Assembly: GCF_014284335.1 (NCBI RefSeq)
Contig: NZ_JACOGF010000002.1
Location: forward strand, 576,659 to 640,658
Length of the DNA stretch: 64,000 bases
Reading direction: 5' to 3'
Origin: Undibacterium hunanense
GTDB lineage: Bacteria > Pseudomonadota > Gammaproteobacteria > Burkholderiales > Burkholderiaceae_D
Positions 35,979-44,141 of the stretch are shown here, piece by piece. The position numbers were made by a program, and so were the translations under genes. The first letter of the stretch is position 1; each line of letters opens with the position of its first letter. The notes beneath the pieces are model-generated. The model did no database searches. It was not told where the DNA came from and was given only the letters and a program-made list of their open reading frames with translations.

Positions 35979-36497
35979 ATGACCGATTCTACATTTGCAT
36001 CTACAGAGTTATCGTCTGCCAGCCAGGCGGACGAAACATCATCTTCGGGTAGCGAAGACCACGCACTGGCGAATGCCAGAGCAGTTGCGCAGGCAGCAGG
36101 CCTGGTGTTTTCCGGCAGTGTTGCGCCAACTGACGCCTGGCGTCTGGTACAGAGTAACCAGGCCATTCTGGTCGACGTGCGAACGGCGGAAGAACGCAAG
36201 TTTGTTGGCCATGTGGCCGACGCCGTCCACGTGCCCTGGGCCACCGGCACAGCCCTGACCCGTAACCCAAGATTCGTCAAGGAACTGGAAACCAAAGTCA
36301 AAGACAAGTCCAGAGTCGTCCTGCTGCTGTGTCGTAGCGGAAAACGCTCGACAGCCGCTGCTGAGGCTGCGGCCAAAGCAGGTTTCAGCAACATTTTCAA
36401 TGTGGCAGAGGGCTTTGAAGGTGACTTGAATCCAGAGCAGCAACGCGGCCAGCTTGGTGGCTGGCGTTTTCACCAGTTACCGTGGATACAGGATTAA
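35979..36497 (+). CDS. rhodanese-like sulfurtransferase, encapsulin operon
   Basis: 172 residues. A single rhodanese domain with the active-site loop CRSGKRS (Cys118) following VVLLL, plus LVDVRTAEERKFVGHVADAVHVPW. The catalytic Cys should carry a persulfide and pass sulfur to or from an acceptor. The first 28 residues are Ser/Glu-rich and look disordered, which is not needed for the fold. First gene of a four-gene operon with serine acetyltransferase (49 bases on), encapsulin and cysteine desulfurase. Known family 2A encapsulin loci often include a rhodanese, so it likely handles sulfane sulfur made or stored by the compartment. Confidence 0.88.
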   Translation: MTDSTFASTELSSASQADETSSSGSEDHALANARAVAQAAGLVFSGSVAPTDAWRLVQSNQAILVDVRTAEERKFVGHVADAVHVPWATGTALTRNPRFVKELETKVKDKSRVVLLLCRSGKRSTAAAEAAAKAGFSNIFNVAEGFEGDLNPEQQRGQLGGWRFHQLPWIQD

Positions 36498-36545
36498 GGC
36501 GATGTCATCCGCTTCATTGTTATAAGAGAAGAAAGGTAAAGGCAG

Positions 36546-37529
36546 ATGGTCAGCTTTACAGAAGAGACACCCGTACAGTCAGTAACGCCAGTCAGGGATC
36601 AGCGTGGCTCACTGTTTGGTATCGAGCAGGTAGTCAGTGAACTGGCCGCCGTCAGGCATGCATGGCGACGCCGTCAGCAACGTTCATCCGAACCGGGAGG
36701 GCGTGAATTGCCATCCCGTGATGCACTGGCAAAAATTATTTCCGATCTGCGTGGGGCATTGTTTCCCATGCGTCTGGGGCCGCCGGAATTGCGTCAGGAA
36801 AGCGAAGATTTCTATGTCGGCCATACGCTGGACACGGCACTGCATTCAATGCTGAGCCAGGTCAGGCTGGAACTCAGTTACACCTCGCGCTATTACGAGC
36901 AGGAAGACCTGCATATAGAAGACCGTGCCCTGCATATCGTGCGTGAATTTTCGCGCGCATTGCCAGCGATTCGCTCACTGCTGGATAGTGACGTGATTTC
37001 GGCTTACCAGGGTGATCCGGCAGCCCGGACTGTGGATGAAGTACTGCTCTGCTACCCCGGCATCCTGGCCATGATCCATCATCGCATCGCCCATCAGTTA
37101 TACCAGTCTGGCGTGCCTTTGCTGGCGCGCATCGTGGCAGAAATAGCTCATGCACAAACCGGCATAGACATTCACCCTGGCGCCAGCATAGGTGCAGGGT
37201 TTTTCATCGACCATGGCACCGGTGTGGTGATAGGTGAAACCGCCATCATCGGCCAGCGCGTGCGTATTTACCAGGCGGTGACCCTGGGGGCCAAACGCTT
37301 CCCTACCGATGATGAAGGCAAATTGCAAAAAGGCTTGCCACGACACCCGGTGGTGGAGGACGACGTGGTCATTTATGCCGGTGCCACTGTACTGGGGCGA
37401 GTGACGCTGGGGCGCGGTGCCATCATCGGCGGCAATGTCTGGGTGACAAATGATGTGGCTGCCGGTTCCCACGTCAGTCAGGCCAGCCTGCGGCATGAAC
37501 ATGGAGCACTGCCATCCCCAGCCTTGTAG
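36546..37529 (+). CDS. serine O-acetyltransferase (SrpH/EpsC-type)
   Basis: 327 residues, start after AAGGTAAAGGCAG. An alpha-helical N-terminal domain (about 1-190) is followed by a left-handed beta-helix of hexapeptide repeats: GIDIHPGASIGAGFFIDHGTG, VVIGETAIIGQRVRIYQAVTLGA and VVIYAGATVLGRVTLGRGAIIGGN. The catalytic His lies in IDHGTG. It makes O-acetylserine from serine and acetyl-CoA, the precursor for cysteine. It lacks the C-terminal Ile of CysE that binds cysteine synthase (it ends PSPAL). In family 2A encapsulin operons a serine acetyltransferase of this type is a usual neighbour, tying the shell to cysteine turnover. Confidence 0.9.
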   Translation: MVSFTEETPVQSVTPVRDQRGSLFGIEQVVSELAAVRHAWRRRQQRSSEPGGRELPSRDALAKIISDLRGALFPMRLGPPELRQESEDFYVGHTLDTALHSMLSQVRLELSYTSRYYEQEDLHIEDRALHIVREFSRALPAIRSLLDSDVISAYQGDPAARTVDEVLLCYPGILAMIHHRIAHQLYQSGVPLLARIVAEIAHAQTGIDIHPGASIGAGFFIDHGTGVVIGETAIIGQRVRIYQAVTLGAKRFPTDDEGKLQKGLPRHPVVEDDVVIYAGATVLGRVTLGRGAIIGGNVWVTNDVAAGSHVSQASLRHEHGALPSPAL

Positions 37530-37673
37530 GCAGACCAGGCAGATCAGTCAGGCAGATTAGTAAGGCAGATTTTTTAACGACAGGCGTCAACCTGTTTTTT
37601 TGATGGGCTTGAAATTTTTATTCTTGAAGTTTTCATTTGTTCCGATTCACCGTATTTTTAAATGGAGTAAGCA

Positions 37674-38603
37674 ATGACCGATGTGTCTCCCAGTAATTTC
37701 GCACTCAGTGACAACGCCGCCAGGCAGTTAGCGAATGCAACCAAAACCGTTCCTCAGTTATCCACCATTTCACCACGCTGGCTGGTGCATTTGCTGCAAT
37801 GGCTGCCGGTAGAGGCAGGTATTTATCGCCTCAACAAAGTCAAAAATCCTAAAGATGTCCGGGTGGCCTGTTCCCAGCGTGACGAGTCTGAACTGCCACA
37901 GACTTTTGTCGATTATGACGAACAGCCACGTGAATACTTCCTCAATGCTGTGGCAACCGTGCTGGACGTACATACCCGTATTTCTGATCTGTACAGCAGC
38001 CCGCATGACCAGATCAAGGAACAACTGCGCCTGACGGTAGAAACCATCAAGGAACGTCAGGAAAGCGAACTCATCAACAATCCTGATTACGGCCTGTTGG
38101 CGAATGTGCATGATGATCAGCGTATTTCCACACTGACCGGTGCACCTACCCCTGATGATCTGGATGACCTGCTGACCAAAGTCTGGAAAGAGCCTGGTTT
38201 CTTCCTGGCCCATCCGCTGGCGATTGCTGCCTTTGGCCGTGAATGCACACGCCGTGGCGTGCCACCACCAACGGTGAGTTTGTTTGGTTCCCAATTCCTG
38301 ACCTGGCGCGGTGTACCACTGGTACCTTCCGACAAACTGCCTATCGAAGACGGCAAAACCAAGATCATCCTGTTGCGCGTGGGTGAAAAGCGTCAGGGTG
38401 TGGTTGGCCTGTTCCAGCCGGGCCTGGCTGGCGAACAAAGCCCCGGTCTGTCGGTACGTTTCATGGGCATCAACCGCAATGCGATTGCCTCATATCTGAT
38501 TTCCCTGTACTGCTCGCTGGCAGTCCTGACGGATGATGCGGTTGCTGTTCTGGATGACGTAGAGATCGGTAAGTACCATGACTATCCTGACACCTACAAG
38601 TAA
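37674..38603 (+). CDS. family 2A encapsulin shell protein (SrpI-like)
   Basis: 309 residues, start after a GGAG ribosome site. I recognise the family 2A pattern: an N-terminal arm (LANATKTVPQLSTISPRWLVHLLQWLPVEAGIYRLNKVK), an HK97-like core with YFLNAVATVLDVHTRISDLYSSPHDQIKEQ, and the late segment GLSVRFMGINRNAIASYLISLYCSLAVLTDDAVAVLDDVEIGKYH. Length matches the family (about 310). Such proteins assemble into icosahedral protein shells in the cytoplasm that enclose a cysteine desulfurase. No cNMP-binding insert, which separates 2A from 2B. The stop lies 26 bases inside the next gene, the desulfurase, as expected for co-assembly of shell and cargo. Confidence 0.93.
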   Translation: MTDVSPSNFALSDNAARQLANATKTVPQLSTISPRWLVHLLQWLPVEAGIYRLNKVKNPKDVRVACSQRDESELPQTFVDYDEQPREYFLNAVATVLDVHTRISDLYSSPHDQIKEQLRLTVETIKERQESELINNPDYGLLANVHDDQRISTLTGAPTPDDLDDLLTKVWKEPGFFLAHPLAIAAFGRECTRRGVPPPTVSLFGSQFLTWRGVPLVPSDKLPIEDGKTKIILLRVGEKRQGVVGLFQPGLAGEQSPGLSVRFMGINRNAIASYLISLYCSLAVLTDDAVAVLDDVEIGKYHDYPDTYK

Positions 38604-40464
38604 TACCGGCGCGGCAAATGCGGGTTTGCCGGATGAAGCCCTGCTGAATCGCATGGCATCAGAGTTTTTTGCTCTGGTGCCGGGCGCAGCGCAAGCTGCT
38701 GCGCAATTCCTGCCGGGTTTTTCGGAAGCTGGCAGTGCACCTGTAGCGTCTGTATCAGCACCAGGCCGTCTGTCTTCTGTCAGCGAATCTGGCAATCATT
38801 CTGGCAGTAATGCCGGTGCAGCGCTTACGCAGCCATCCACGCAGCCATCAATTTATGCCAGCGCCATTCCACAGAATGGTGGCAGCAGTGTCGCACCGTC
38901 ACGTCCACAGGCGGGTGGTGCGCCTCTCTCAACACCGGCAGCATCGACGACGCCTTATTATTTTATTGGTGCCGACAATGGTTACCCGGTAGCCGATGGC
39001 AATCTGGATGGTCTCGCTGCGCAGGGAACAGGCCGGCAGGCAGATCAGACACTGGCACGCTCTTTTGGTCTGCCAGGGCAGGATCAGTTGCAGCAACTGC
39101 TGGGCGAGCTGTATCCGGCCAATACCCAGGCAGCTCCGGCGGCTGGGGCAGATGCAGATGCGCGTCCTGCGTATTATTTTCAGCAGGGTGAGCAGGATTA
39201 CTGGGATACCGCACCCCGGGCGGCCAACCCCGCACTGGCTGCACCGTTTGATATCAATGCCGTGCGCCGTGATTTTCCCATCCTGGCAGAACGGGTGAAT
39301 GGCAAGCAACTGGTCTGGTTTGACAATGCAGCGACGACCCAAAAACCACAGTCGGTGATAGACAGGCTCAGCTATTTTTATGAGCATGAAAATTCCAACA
39401 TCCATCGCGCAGCGCATGAACTGGCAGCACGGGCTACAGACGCCTATGAAGGTGCACGCAGCAAGGTTGCAAAGTTTTTGGGCGCTGCATCGGTAGATGA
39501 AATCATCTTCGTGCGCGGTGCCACAGAAGCTATCAATCTGGTTGCCAATACCTTTGGTAAAAAGTTTATCGGTGCTGTTGATGAAATTATCGTGTCGCAG
39601 CTGGAACACCATGCCAACATCGTGCCATGGCAGCAACTGGCAGCCGAGAAGGGTGCGGTCATCCGCGTTATTCCTGTGGATGACAGTGGCCAGATCATTC
39701 TGGATGAATATCGCAAGTTGCTCAACAGCAAAACGCGACTGGTCGCAGTGACCCAGGTCTCGAATGCTTTGGGCACGATCACACCGGTGCAGGAAATCAT
39801 TGCACTGGCGCATAGTGCCGGTGCCCGTGTGCTGATTGACGGCGCTCAGGCAGTGTCACACCTGCGTGTGAATGTGCAGGCCCTGGATGCCGATTTTTAT
39901 GTGTTTTCAGGACACAAGGTATTCGGTCCTACCGGCATAGGTGTGGTGTATGGCAAGAAGGCATTGCTGGATCAGTTGCCGCCATGGCAGGGCGGTGGCA
40001 ACATGATTGCTGACGTGACGTTTGAGCGTACGCAATATCAACCGGCACCGGCACGTTTTGAAGCCGGTACCGGCAATATTGCCGATGCAGTCGGTCTGGG
40101 TGCAGCGATTGATTATGTCGAACGCCTGGGACTGGAAAATATTGCTCTGTATGAACATGCCTTGCTGGAATACGCAACGCATGGTCTGAAGAGCATACCC
40201 GGTGTACGCCTGATAGGTACGGCCCATGAAAAGGCCAGTGTTGCTTCGTTTGTACTGGAAGGCTATCAGACCGAAGAAGTTGGCAAGGCACTCAATGAAG
40301 AGGGTATTGCCGTCCGTTCCGGTCACCACTGTGCGCAACCTATCCTGCGTCGCTTTGGTGTCGAGGCTACGGTACGTCCTTCTTTTGCGTTCTACAATAC
40401 CTGCGAAGAAATTGATCGCCTGCTGGCAGTGGTACGTCGTCTGGCAAATCAAAAAAGGAATTGA
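38578..40464 (+). CDS. cysteine desulfurase, encapsulin cargo with long N-terminal loading domain
   Basis: 628 residues. About 1-223 is a low-complexity, Ala/Ser/Pro/Gly-rich segment with islands likely to bind the shell: LNRMASEFFALVPGAAQA, TPYYFIGADNGYPVADG, SFGLPGQDQLQQLLGELYP and RPAYYFQQGEQDYWD. From 224 it is a SufS-type (group II) desulfurase: WFDNAATTQKPQSV, the PLP lysine K447 in FSGHKVFGPTG, and the catalytic Cys585 in RSGHHCAQP. It releases sulfur from cysteine as a persulfide, giving alanine. Ordinary SufS is about 400 residues, so the extension is specific to encapsulation. Start overlaps the shell gene by 26 bases. Confidence 0.93.
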   Translation: MTILTPTSNTGAANAGLPDEALLNRMASEFFALVPGAAQAAAQFLPGFSEAGSAPVASVSAPGRLSSVSESGNHSGSNAGAALTQPSTQPSIYASAIPQNGGSSVAPSRPQAGGAPLSTPAASTTPYYFIGADNGYPVADGNLDGLAAQGTGRQADQTLARSFGLPGQDQLQQLLGELYPANTQAAPAAGADADARPAYYFQQGEQDYWDTAPRAANPALAAPFDINAVRRDFPILAERVNGKQLVWFDNAATTQKPQSVIDRLSYFYEHENSNIHRAAHELAARATDAYEGARSKVAKFLGAASVDEIIFVRGATEAINLVANTFGKKFIGAVDEIIVSQLEHHANIVPWQQLAAEKGAVIRVIPVDDSGQIILDEYRKLLNSKTRLVAVTQVSNALGTITPVQEIIALAHSAGARVLIDGAQAVSHLRVNVQALDADFYVFSGHKVFGPTGIGVVYGKKALLDQLPPWQGGGNMIADVTFERTQYQPAPARFEAGTGNIADAVGLGAAIDYVERLGLENIALYEHALLEYATHGLKSIPGVRLIGTAHEKASVASFVLEGYQTEEVGKALNEEGIAVRSGHHCAQPILRRFGVEATVRPSFAFYNTCEEIDRLLAVVRRLANQKRN

Positions 40465-40481
40465 AGCAAGGCAATTTGACA

Positions 40482-40528
40482 CGCTGGTCATGCCAGGCCG
40501 ATAAGCCTGGTATGCCAGCGTTTTTTTT
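40482..40528 (+). terminator. strong intrinsic terminator closing the encapsulin operon
   Basis: A stem of about 16 pairs with one bulged base (40482-40498 with 40505-40520), loop CGATAA and a run of eight T. It begins 18 bases after the desulfurase stop, so the ccmH-like gene downstream is a separate unit. Confidence 0.9.
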
Positions 40529-40748
40529 CGCACCAACAACGAATAGTTGCTGAAATCGTGGACAGCACATACCTGCTGATGTTTGCTGTAAGGCGTTTGA
40601 AATTCCGCAGTGCAGCGCATATTCATATCTGAATTAATTCGCTTACTTTTTATCCTGCACACGGTATATTGAAGCTGTCTTTACCCCTAGAGGAATTTCA
40701 GGCTCGCGCAGTATGGCGAGCCATTTTTTAGAGACATTCAACTTCAGC

Positions 40749-41231
40749 ATGAATAGTGACAGGATAAAAGCTGGCCTTCATATGGCAATGATATTGCTGG
40801 TTTCTGCCGCTTTTTATTTGCTGTGGCCCAGCCTGGCGGCTGCTGCGCCACGTGAGGAATCTGCATCAGGTATCGAGCAGCGGGTACAAAAACTCGCACA
40901 AGAATTGCATTGCCTGGTGTGCCGGAATCAGACGCTGGCAGATTCACATACAGAAATGGCGGTCAATCTGAAACAACAAATTCGCGAAAAAATTCAGCAA
41001 GGCCAGGATGAACAGCAGATTACTGATTTTCTGCTGACACGTTATGGCGATGTCGTGCGTTACCGGCCAACACTGAATGTACAAACTCTGTTGCTATGGA
41101 GCGGACCTTATCTATTGCTGCTGACCGGCCTGATCTGGTTGTTTGCAAGATTCAGATCTGCCAGTAGTCTGGATGATGGGCAAGAACCCGCAAGCATCGA
41201 AGTACAACATTATTCTGACCCCTTGTTGTGA
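40749..41231 (+). CDS. ccmH: CcmH/CycL-type cytochrome c biogenesis thioredoxin-like protein (orphan)
   Basis: 160 residues from 40749; ATGs at 40713 and 40782 are also possible. A signal sequence (ILLVSAAFYLLWPSLAAAA) is followed by the CcmH domain with the redox pair in LHCLVCRNQTLADS, then EKIQQGQDEQQITDFLLTRYGDVVRYRP. One C-terminal membrane helix follows (LLLWSGPYLLLLTGLIWLF). The family reduces the haem-binding cysteines of apocytochrome c at the periplasmic side of the membrane. Normally it is encoded in a ccmABCDEFGH cluster; no other ccm gene is here. A dedicated terminator separates it from the encapsulin operon. Confidence 0.83.
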   Translation: MNSDRIKAGLHMAMILLVSAAFYLLWPSLAAAAPREESASGIEQRVQKLAQELHCLVCRNQTLADSHTEMAVNLKQQIREKIQQGQDEQQITDFLLTRYGDVVRYRPTLNVQTLLLWSGPYLLLLTGLIWLFARFRSASSLDDGQEPASIEVQHYSDPLL

Positions 41232-41351
41232 CGTTTTTGAGCGGCATGTCATGAATCCTGCGTGATGCATGTATAGGCACGTATAGGCGCGTATTGGAAT
41301 GTACCATCATGCTTCGATACATGCCTTAATACATGGCTCAATTTATTCGTC

Positions 41352-42788
41352 TTATTCTTCTTTCAATGCGCGGTAATGGTCAGCCTGGGCCTTGCCGTCT
41401 ACCGCATGGGTTTTGACATCTTTGGTAATGGGCAGCATCTGTGCATTCCAGTTTTCCCAGTCCTGTTTGAGTTTGGCGAATACTTGCGGATGCTTTTGCG
41501 CCAGATTTGCTCTTTCGCGCGGGTCATGCACCACATCGAACAGAAACTCATTGTCGGCAATTTTCAGATATTTCCAGTCGCCTGAACGGACTGCTTTTTG
41601 CTGGTTGGCTTTATAGCGCCAGTACAGTGTGCGCGGGTGTGCCGGCTGGTTAGCGATAAGATTTGGCAGCAGGTTGTCACCATCGCCGGGGTAGGCTGGG
41701 TCAGGTGCACCGCCAGCTGCAGCCAGCAAGGTGGGCAGCCAATCCATACTGATGGCTACCTGATTGCTGACTTGCCCCGGCTTGATTTTTTCTGGCCAGC
41801 GAACGATAGCAGGCACGCGTATGCCGCCTTCCAGCAGTTCAGTTTTTTGACCACTGAGTGGCCAGGTTTTGGAAAAACGCTCGCCACCATTGTCACTGGT
41901 GAAGACCACAATGGTATTGTCCGCCAGGCCCTGTTCGTCCAAACTTTTCAACACCCGCCCTATCGCAACATCCAGCGATACGACCATTTTTGCATAGGTT
42001 TCCAGGCTGCCGCCGTCGAGGTGGTACAGGCTTTTTATTTCACGCGACACTGCTTCATCTTCCGGTGCTTCCCATGGCCAATGTGGCGCGGTGAAATGCA
42101 GTGACAGGAAGAAGGCCTTGTCCCTGTTTTGCTGTTTCAGATAATCGACAGCCCGGTCTGCCAGCAAATCGGTGTAATAGCCGGTTTTGCTGACCGCCAC
42201 CTCGCCTTCAAATAAACCATCTTTGGCGTCTGCGCCAACCCCGGTCTTGTGTGTGAAATAATCAATTGCCCCACCGTAGTTGCCAAAGAAAACATCGTAT
42301 CCGCTTTTCAGCGGACTGAATTTGGGCAAGCTTCCCAGATGCCATTTGCCAAACAGGGCCGTGGCATATCCCTGTTTTTTCAATAATGAAGGCAGGGTCG
42401 GGTGCTCTGGCGGCAGGCCTATCGTGTCTGACGCGCCGGAGATCGGTTCTTCCAGCCCTCCGCGCAGCCGGTATTGGTAGCGTCCTGTGATCAGGCCAAA
42501 GCGGGTGGCCGAACAAACTGCCGAATTGGCATACGCCTGGGTAAATCGTAGCCCTTGCCTGGCCAATTGGTCAAGATGCGGGGTCTGAAAATCTGTCTGC
42601 CCATAAATACTGAGATCGGCATAGCCCAGGTCATCTGCCAAAATGAAGATGATGTTCGGCTTGGCTGGGGTTGTTGCCTTGGTACTGGCATTCCCGGCCG
42701 CTGCGGCGACACCGCTGATGGCTGAACCCAGCGACAGCGCAGACAGACTGCCGATTACTTGCCGGCGTTTCTTGTTGAAATGGGACAT
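41352..42788 (-). CDS. secreted sulfatase (arylsulfatase family, Cys-type)
   Basis: 478 residues from 42788. The N-terminus KKRRQVIGSLSALSLGSAISGVAAAA looks like a twin-arginine or Sec signal. The sulfatase core starts at PNIIFILADDLGYADLS with the metal-binding Asp pair. The modification motif is CSATR (Cys92), a C-x-A-x-R variant of the usual C-x-P-x-R in which the Cys is oxidised to formylglycine. Later metal and substrate residues are in TSDNGGERFSKTWPLSGQK. It hydrolyses sulfate esters in the periplasm and could release sulfate from sulfated polysaccharide or aryl compounds. No maturase (sulfatase-modifying factor) lies in the window. Confidence 0.88.
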   Translation of the reverse strand: MSHFNKKRRQVIGSLSALSLGSAISGVAAAAGNASTKATTPAKPNIIFILADDLGYADLSIYGQTDFQTPHLDQLARQGLRFTQAYANSAVCSATRFGLITGRYQYRLRGGLEEPISGASDTIGLPPEHPTLPSLLKKQGYATALFGKWHLGSLPKFSPLKSGYDVFFGNYGGAIDYFTHKTGVGADAKDGLFEGEVAVSKTGYYTDLLADRAVDYLKQQNRDKAFFLSLHFTAPHWPWEAPEDEAVSREIKSLYHLDGGSLETYAKMVVSLDVAIGRVLKSLDEQGLADNTIVVFTSDNGGERFSKTWPLSGQKTELLEGGIRVPAIVRWPEKIKPGQVSNQVAISMDWLPTLLAAAGGAPDPAYPGDGDNLLPNLIANQPAHPRTLYWRYKANQQKAVRSGDWKYLKIADNEFLFDVVHDPRERANLAQKHPQVFAKLKQDWENWNAQMLPITKDVKTHAVDGKAQADHYRALKEE

Positions 42789-43192
42789 ATGATTTGATTC
42801 AAATAATGTGTGGATATCTGGCGATCTGTTAACTGCCAACAGGTCGGGAGATAATAGCTGCTTGCCGGTATTGTAGGTTTGATGTGTGGATTGTTGTCAA
42901 TAACTGGCAAGAATATGTTTGCATAAGCTCATGCGACTGTGCCATACAAACTGCAAAGCGAGTGCAGAGCTGTAGTTTCGCGTTACGGCAAACAAGCTGC
43001 CAGGATCATCAGTGCAGTCATCATCAGTGCAGTCATCATCAGTGCAGTCATCATCAGTGCAGCCATCAGAAATCAGGACTATGATGATGGATGCTGAAAG
43101 GATGCTGGCAGCACGCAGTATGCTCAAAGCCTGTAGTACCTGCCACGACAGCTACCATCCATTCAAATAAATCGATAATTCAGGAGAACAAG
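42789..43192. other. 404-bp divergent intergenic region
   Basis: Lies between the sulfatase and the dienelactone hydrolase genes. Apart from the 15-bp tandem array at 43005-43064 and the hydrolase ribosome site (CAGGAGAACAAG), nothing recognisable was found. Confidence 0.5.
43005..43064. repeat. 15-bp tandem repeat, four copies
   Basis: Unit ATCATCAGTGCAGTC repeated four times head to tail, the last copy with one T-to-C change. It lies about 130 bases upstream of the dienelactone hydrolase start. No spacers, so not a CRISPR array. Confidence 0.9.
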
Positions 43193-44083
43193 ATGACACG
43201 CCAGACAGCAAATGATTTCAAGCCGGAAGTGCTGCGTTTATTTGATCAGTATGTACATGGCGTCATTGATCGCCGTGCTTTCTTGCAGTCAGCCAGCAAA
43301 TATGCGGTTGGTGTGGTGACGGCAGAAACCATGTTGCAACAGCTTAGCCCGAATTTCGCCCAGGCCCAGCAAGTGCCAAAGACCGATGCACGGATACAGG
43401 CCAAATATGTTGAATATCCTTCACCACACGGTTCGGGTACCCTGCGCGGCTATCTGGTCACTCCTGCTGAAATCAAGGGAAAACTGCCCGCAGTGCTGGT
43501 GGTGCATGAAAACCGTGGCCTGAATCCGCATATCGAGGATATAGCGCGCCGCCTGGCGCTGGATGGTTTCATTGCCTTTGCCCCGGATGCGCTGGCATCG
43601 CTGGGTGGCTACCCTGGTGATGAAGAAAAGGCCCGTGAACTGTTTCCCAAGCTGGATCAGAACAAGATCCGTGCAGATTTTATTGAAGCCGCTGCAATAC
43701 TGAAAAAACTGCCTGAAGCCAATGGCAAGGTAGGCGTGGTCGGCTTCTGTTATGGCGGTGGCATTGCCAACTTCCTGGCAACCAGAATCCCTGATCTGGC
43801 TGCTGCCGTACCTTACTATGGTGGCCAGCCAGGTGAAGAAGATGCGGCAAAAATCAAGGCGCCACTTTTGATCCATTATGCCGGTACGGATGAACGCGTC
43901 AATGCCGGATGGCCAAAATATGAAGCTGCGCTGACCAGGGCCGGTGTCAAGTATCAGGCATATGTCTACGCCGGTACCCAGCATGGCTTCAATAATGATA
44001 CGACGCCACGGTACGACCAGGCAGCAGCAACATTGTCATGGCAGCGTACAGTCGAGTTTTTCAAAGCCAATCTGCGTGCCTGA
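43193..44083 (+). CDS. dienelactone hydrolase family protein (YghX-like)
   Basis: 296 residues, start after a perfect CAGGAGAACAAG ribosome site. The N-terminal region has a Tat-like stretch (DRRAFLQSASKYAVGVVTAETML). The hydrolase core has VLVVHENRGLNPHIEDIARRLA (Glu106, the acid that pairs with the nucleophile in this family), the nucleophile Cys186 in GFCYGGG, Asp in HYAGTDERVN and His in GTQHGFNN. The Cys-Asp-His triad is typical of dienelactone hydrolases. Substrate unknown; with a Tat-like leader it may be exported, which is unusual for ring-cleavage enzymes. Confidence 0.87.
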   Translation: MTRQTANDFKPEVLRLFDQYVHGVIDRRAFLQSASKYAVGVVTAETMLQQLSPNFAQAQQVPKTDARIQAKYVEYPSPHGSGTLRGYLVTPAEIKGKLPAVLVVHENRGLNPHIEDIARRLALDGFIAFAPDALASLGGYPGDEEKARELFPKLDQNKIRADFIEAAAILKKLPEANGKVGVVGFCYGGGIANFLATRIPDLAAAVPYYGGQPGEEDAAKIKAPLLIHYAGTDERVNAGWPKYEAALTRAGVKYQAYVYAGTQHGFNNDTTPRYDQAAATLSWQRTVEFFKANLRA

Positions 44084-44141
44084 TAGTCTGCCAGTCGGGC
44101 AGTCGCTTGAAGTCGATAGCCGCTTTAAACCGATAGTCCCC

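Noticed and set aside
43005-43064. Short repeat array considered as CRISPR
   Set aside because: Units are contiguous with no spacers and only 15 bases long.
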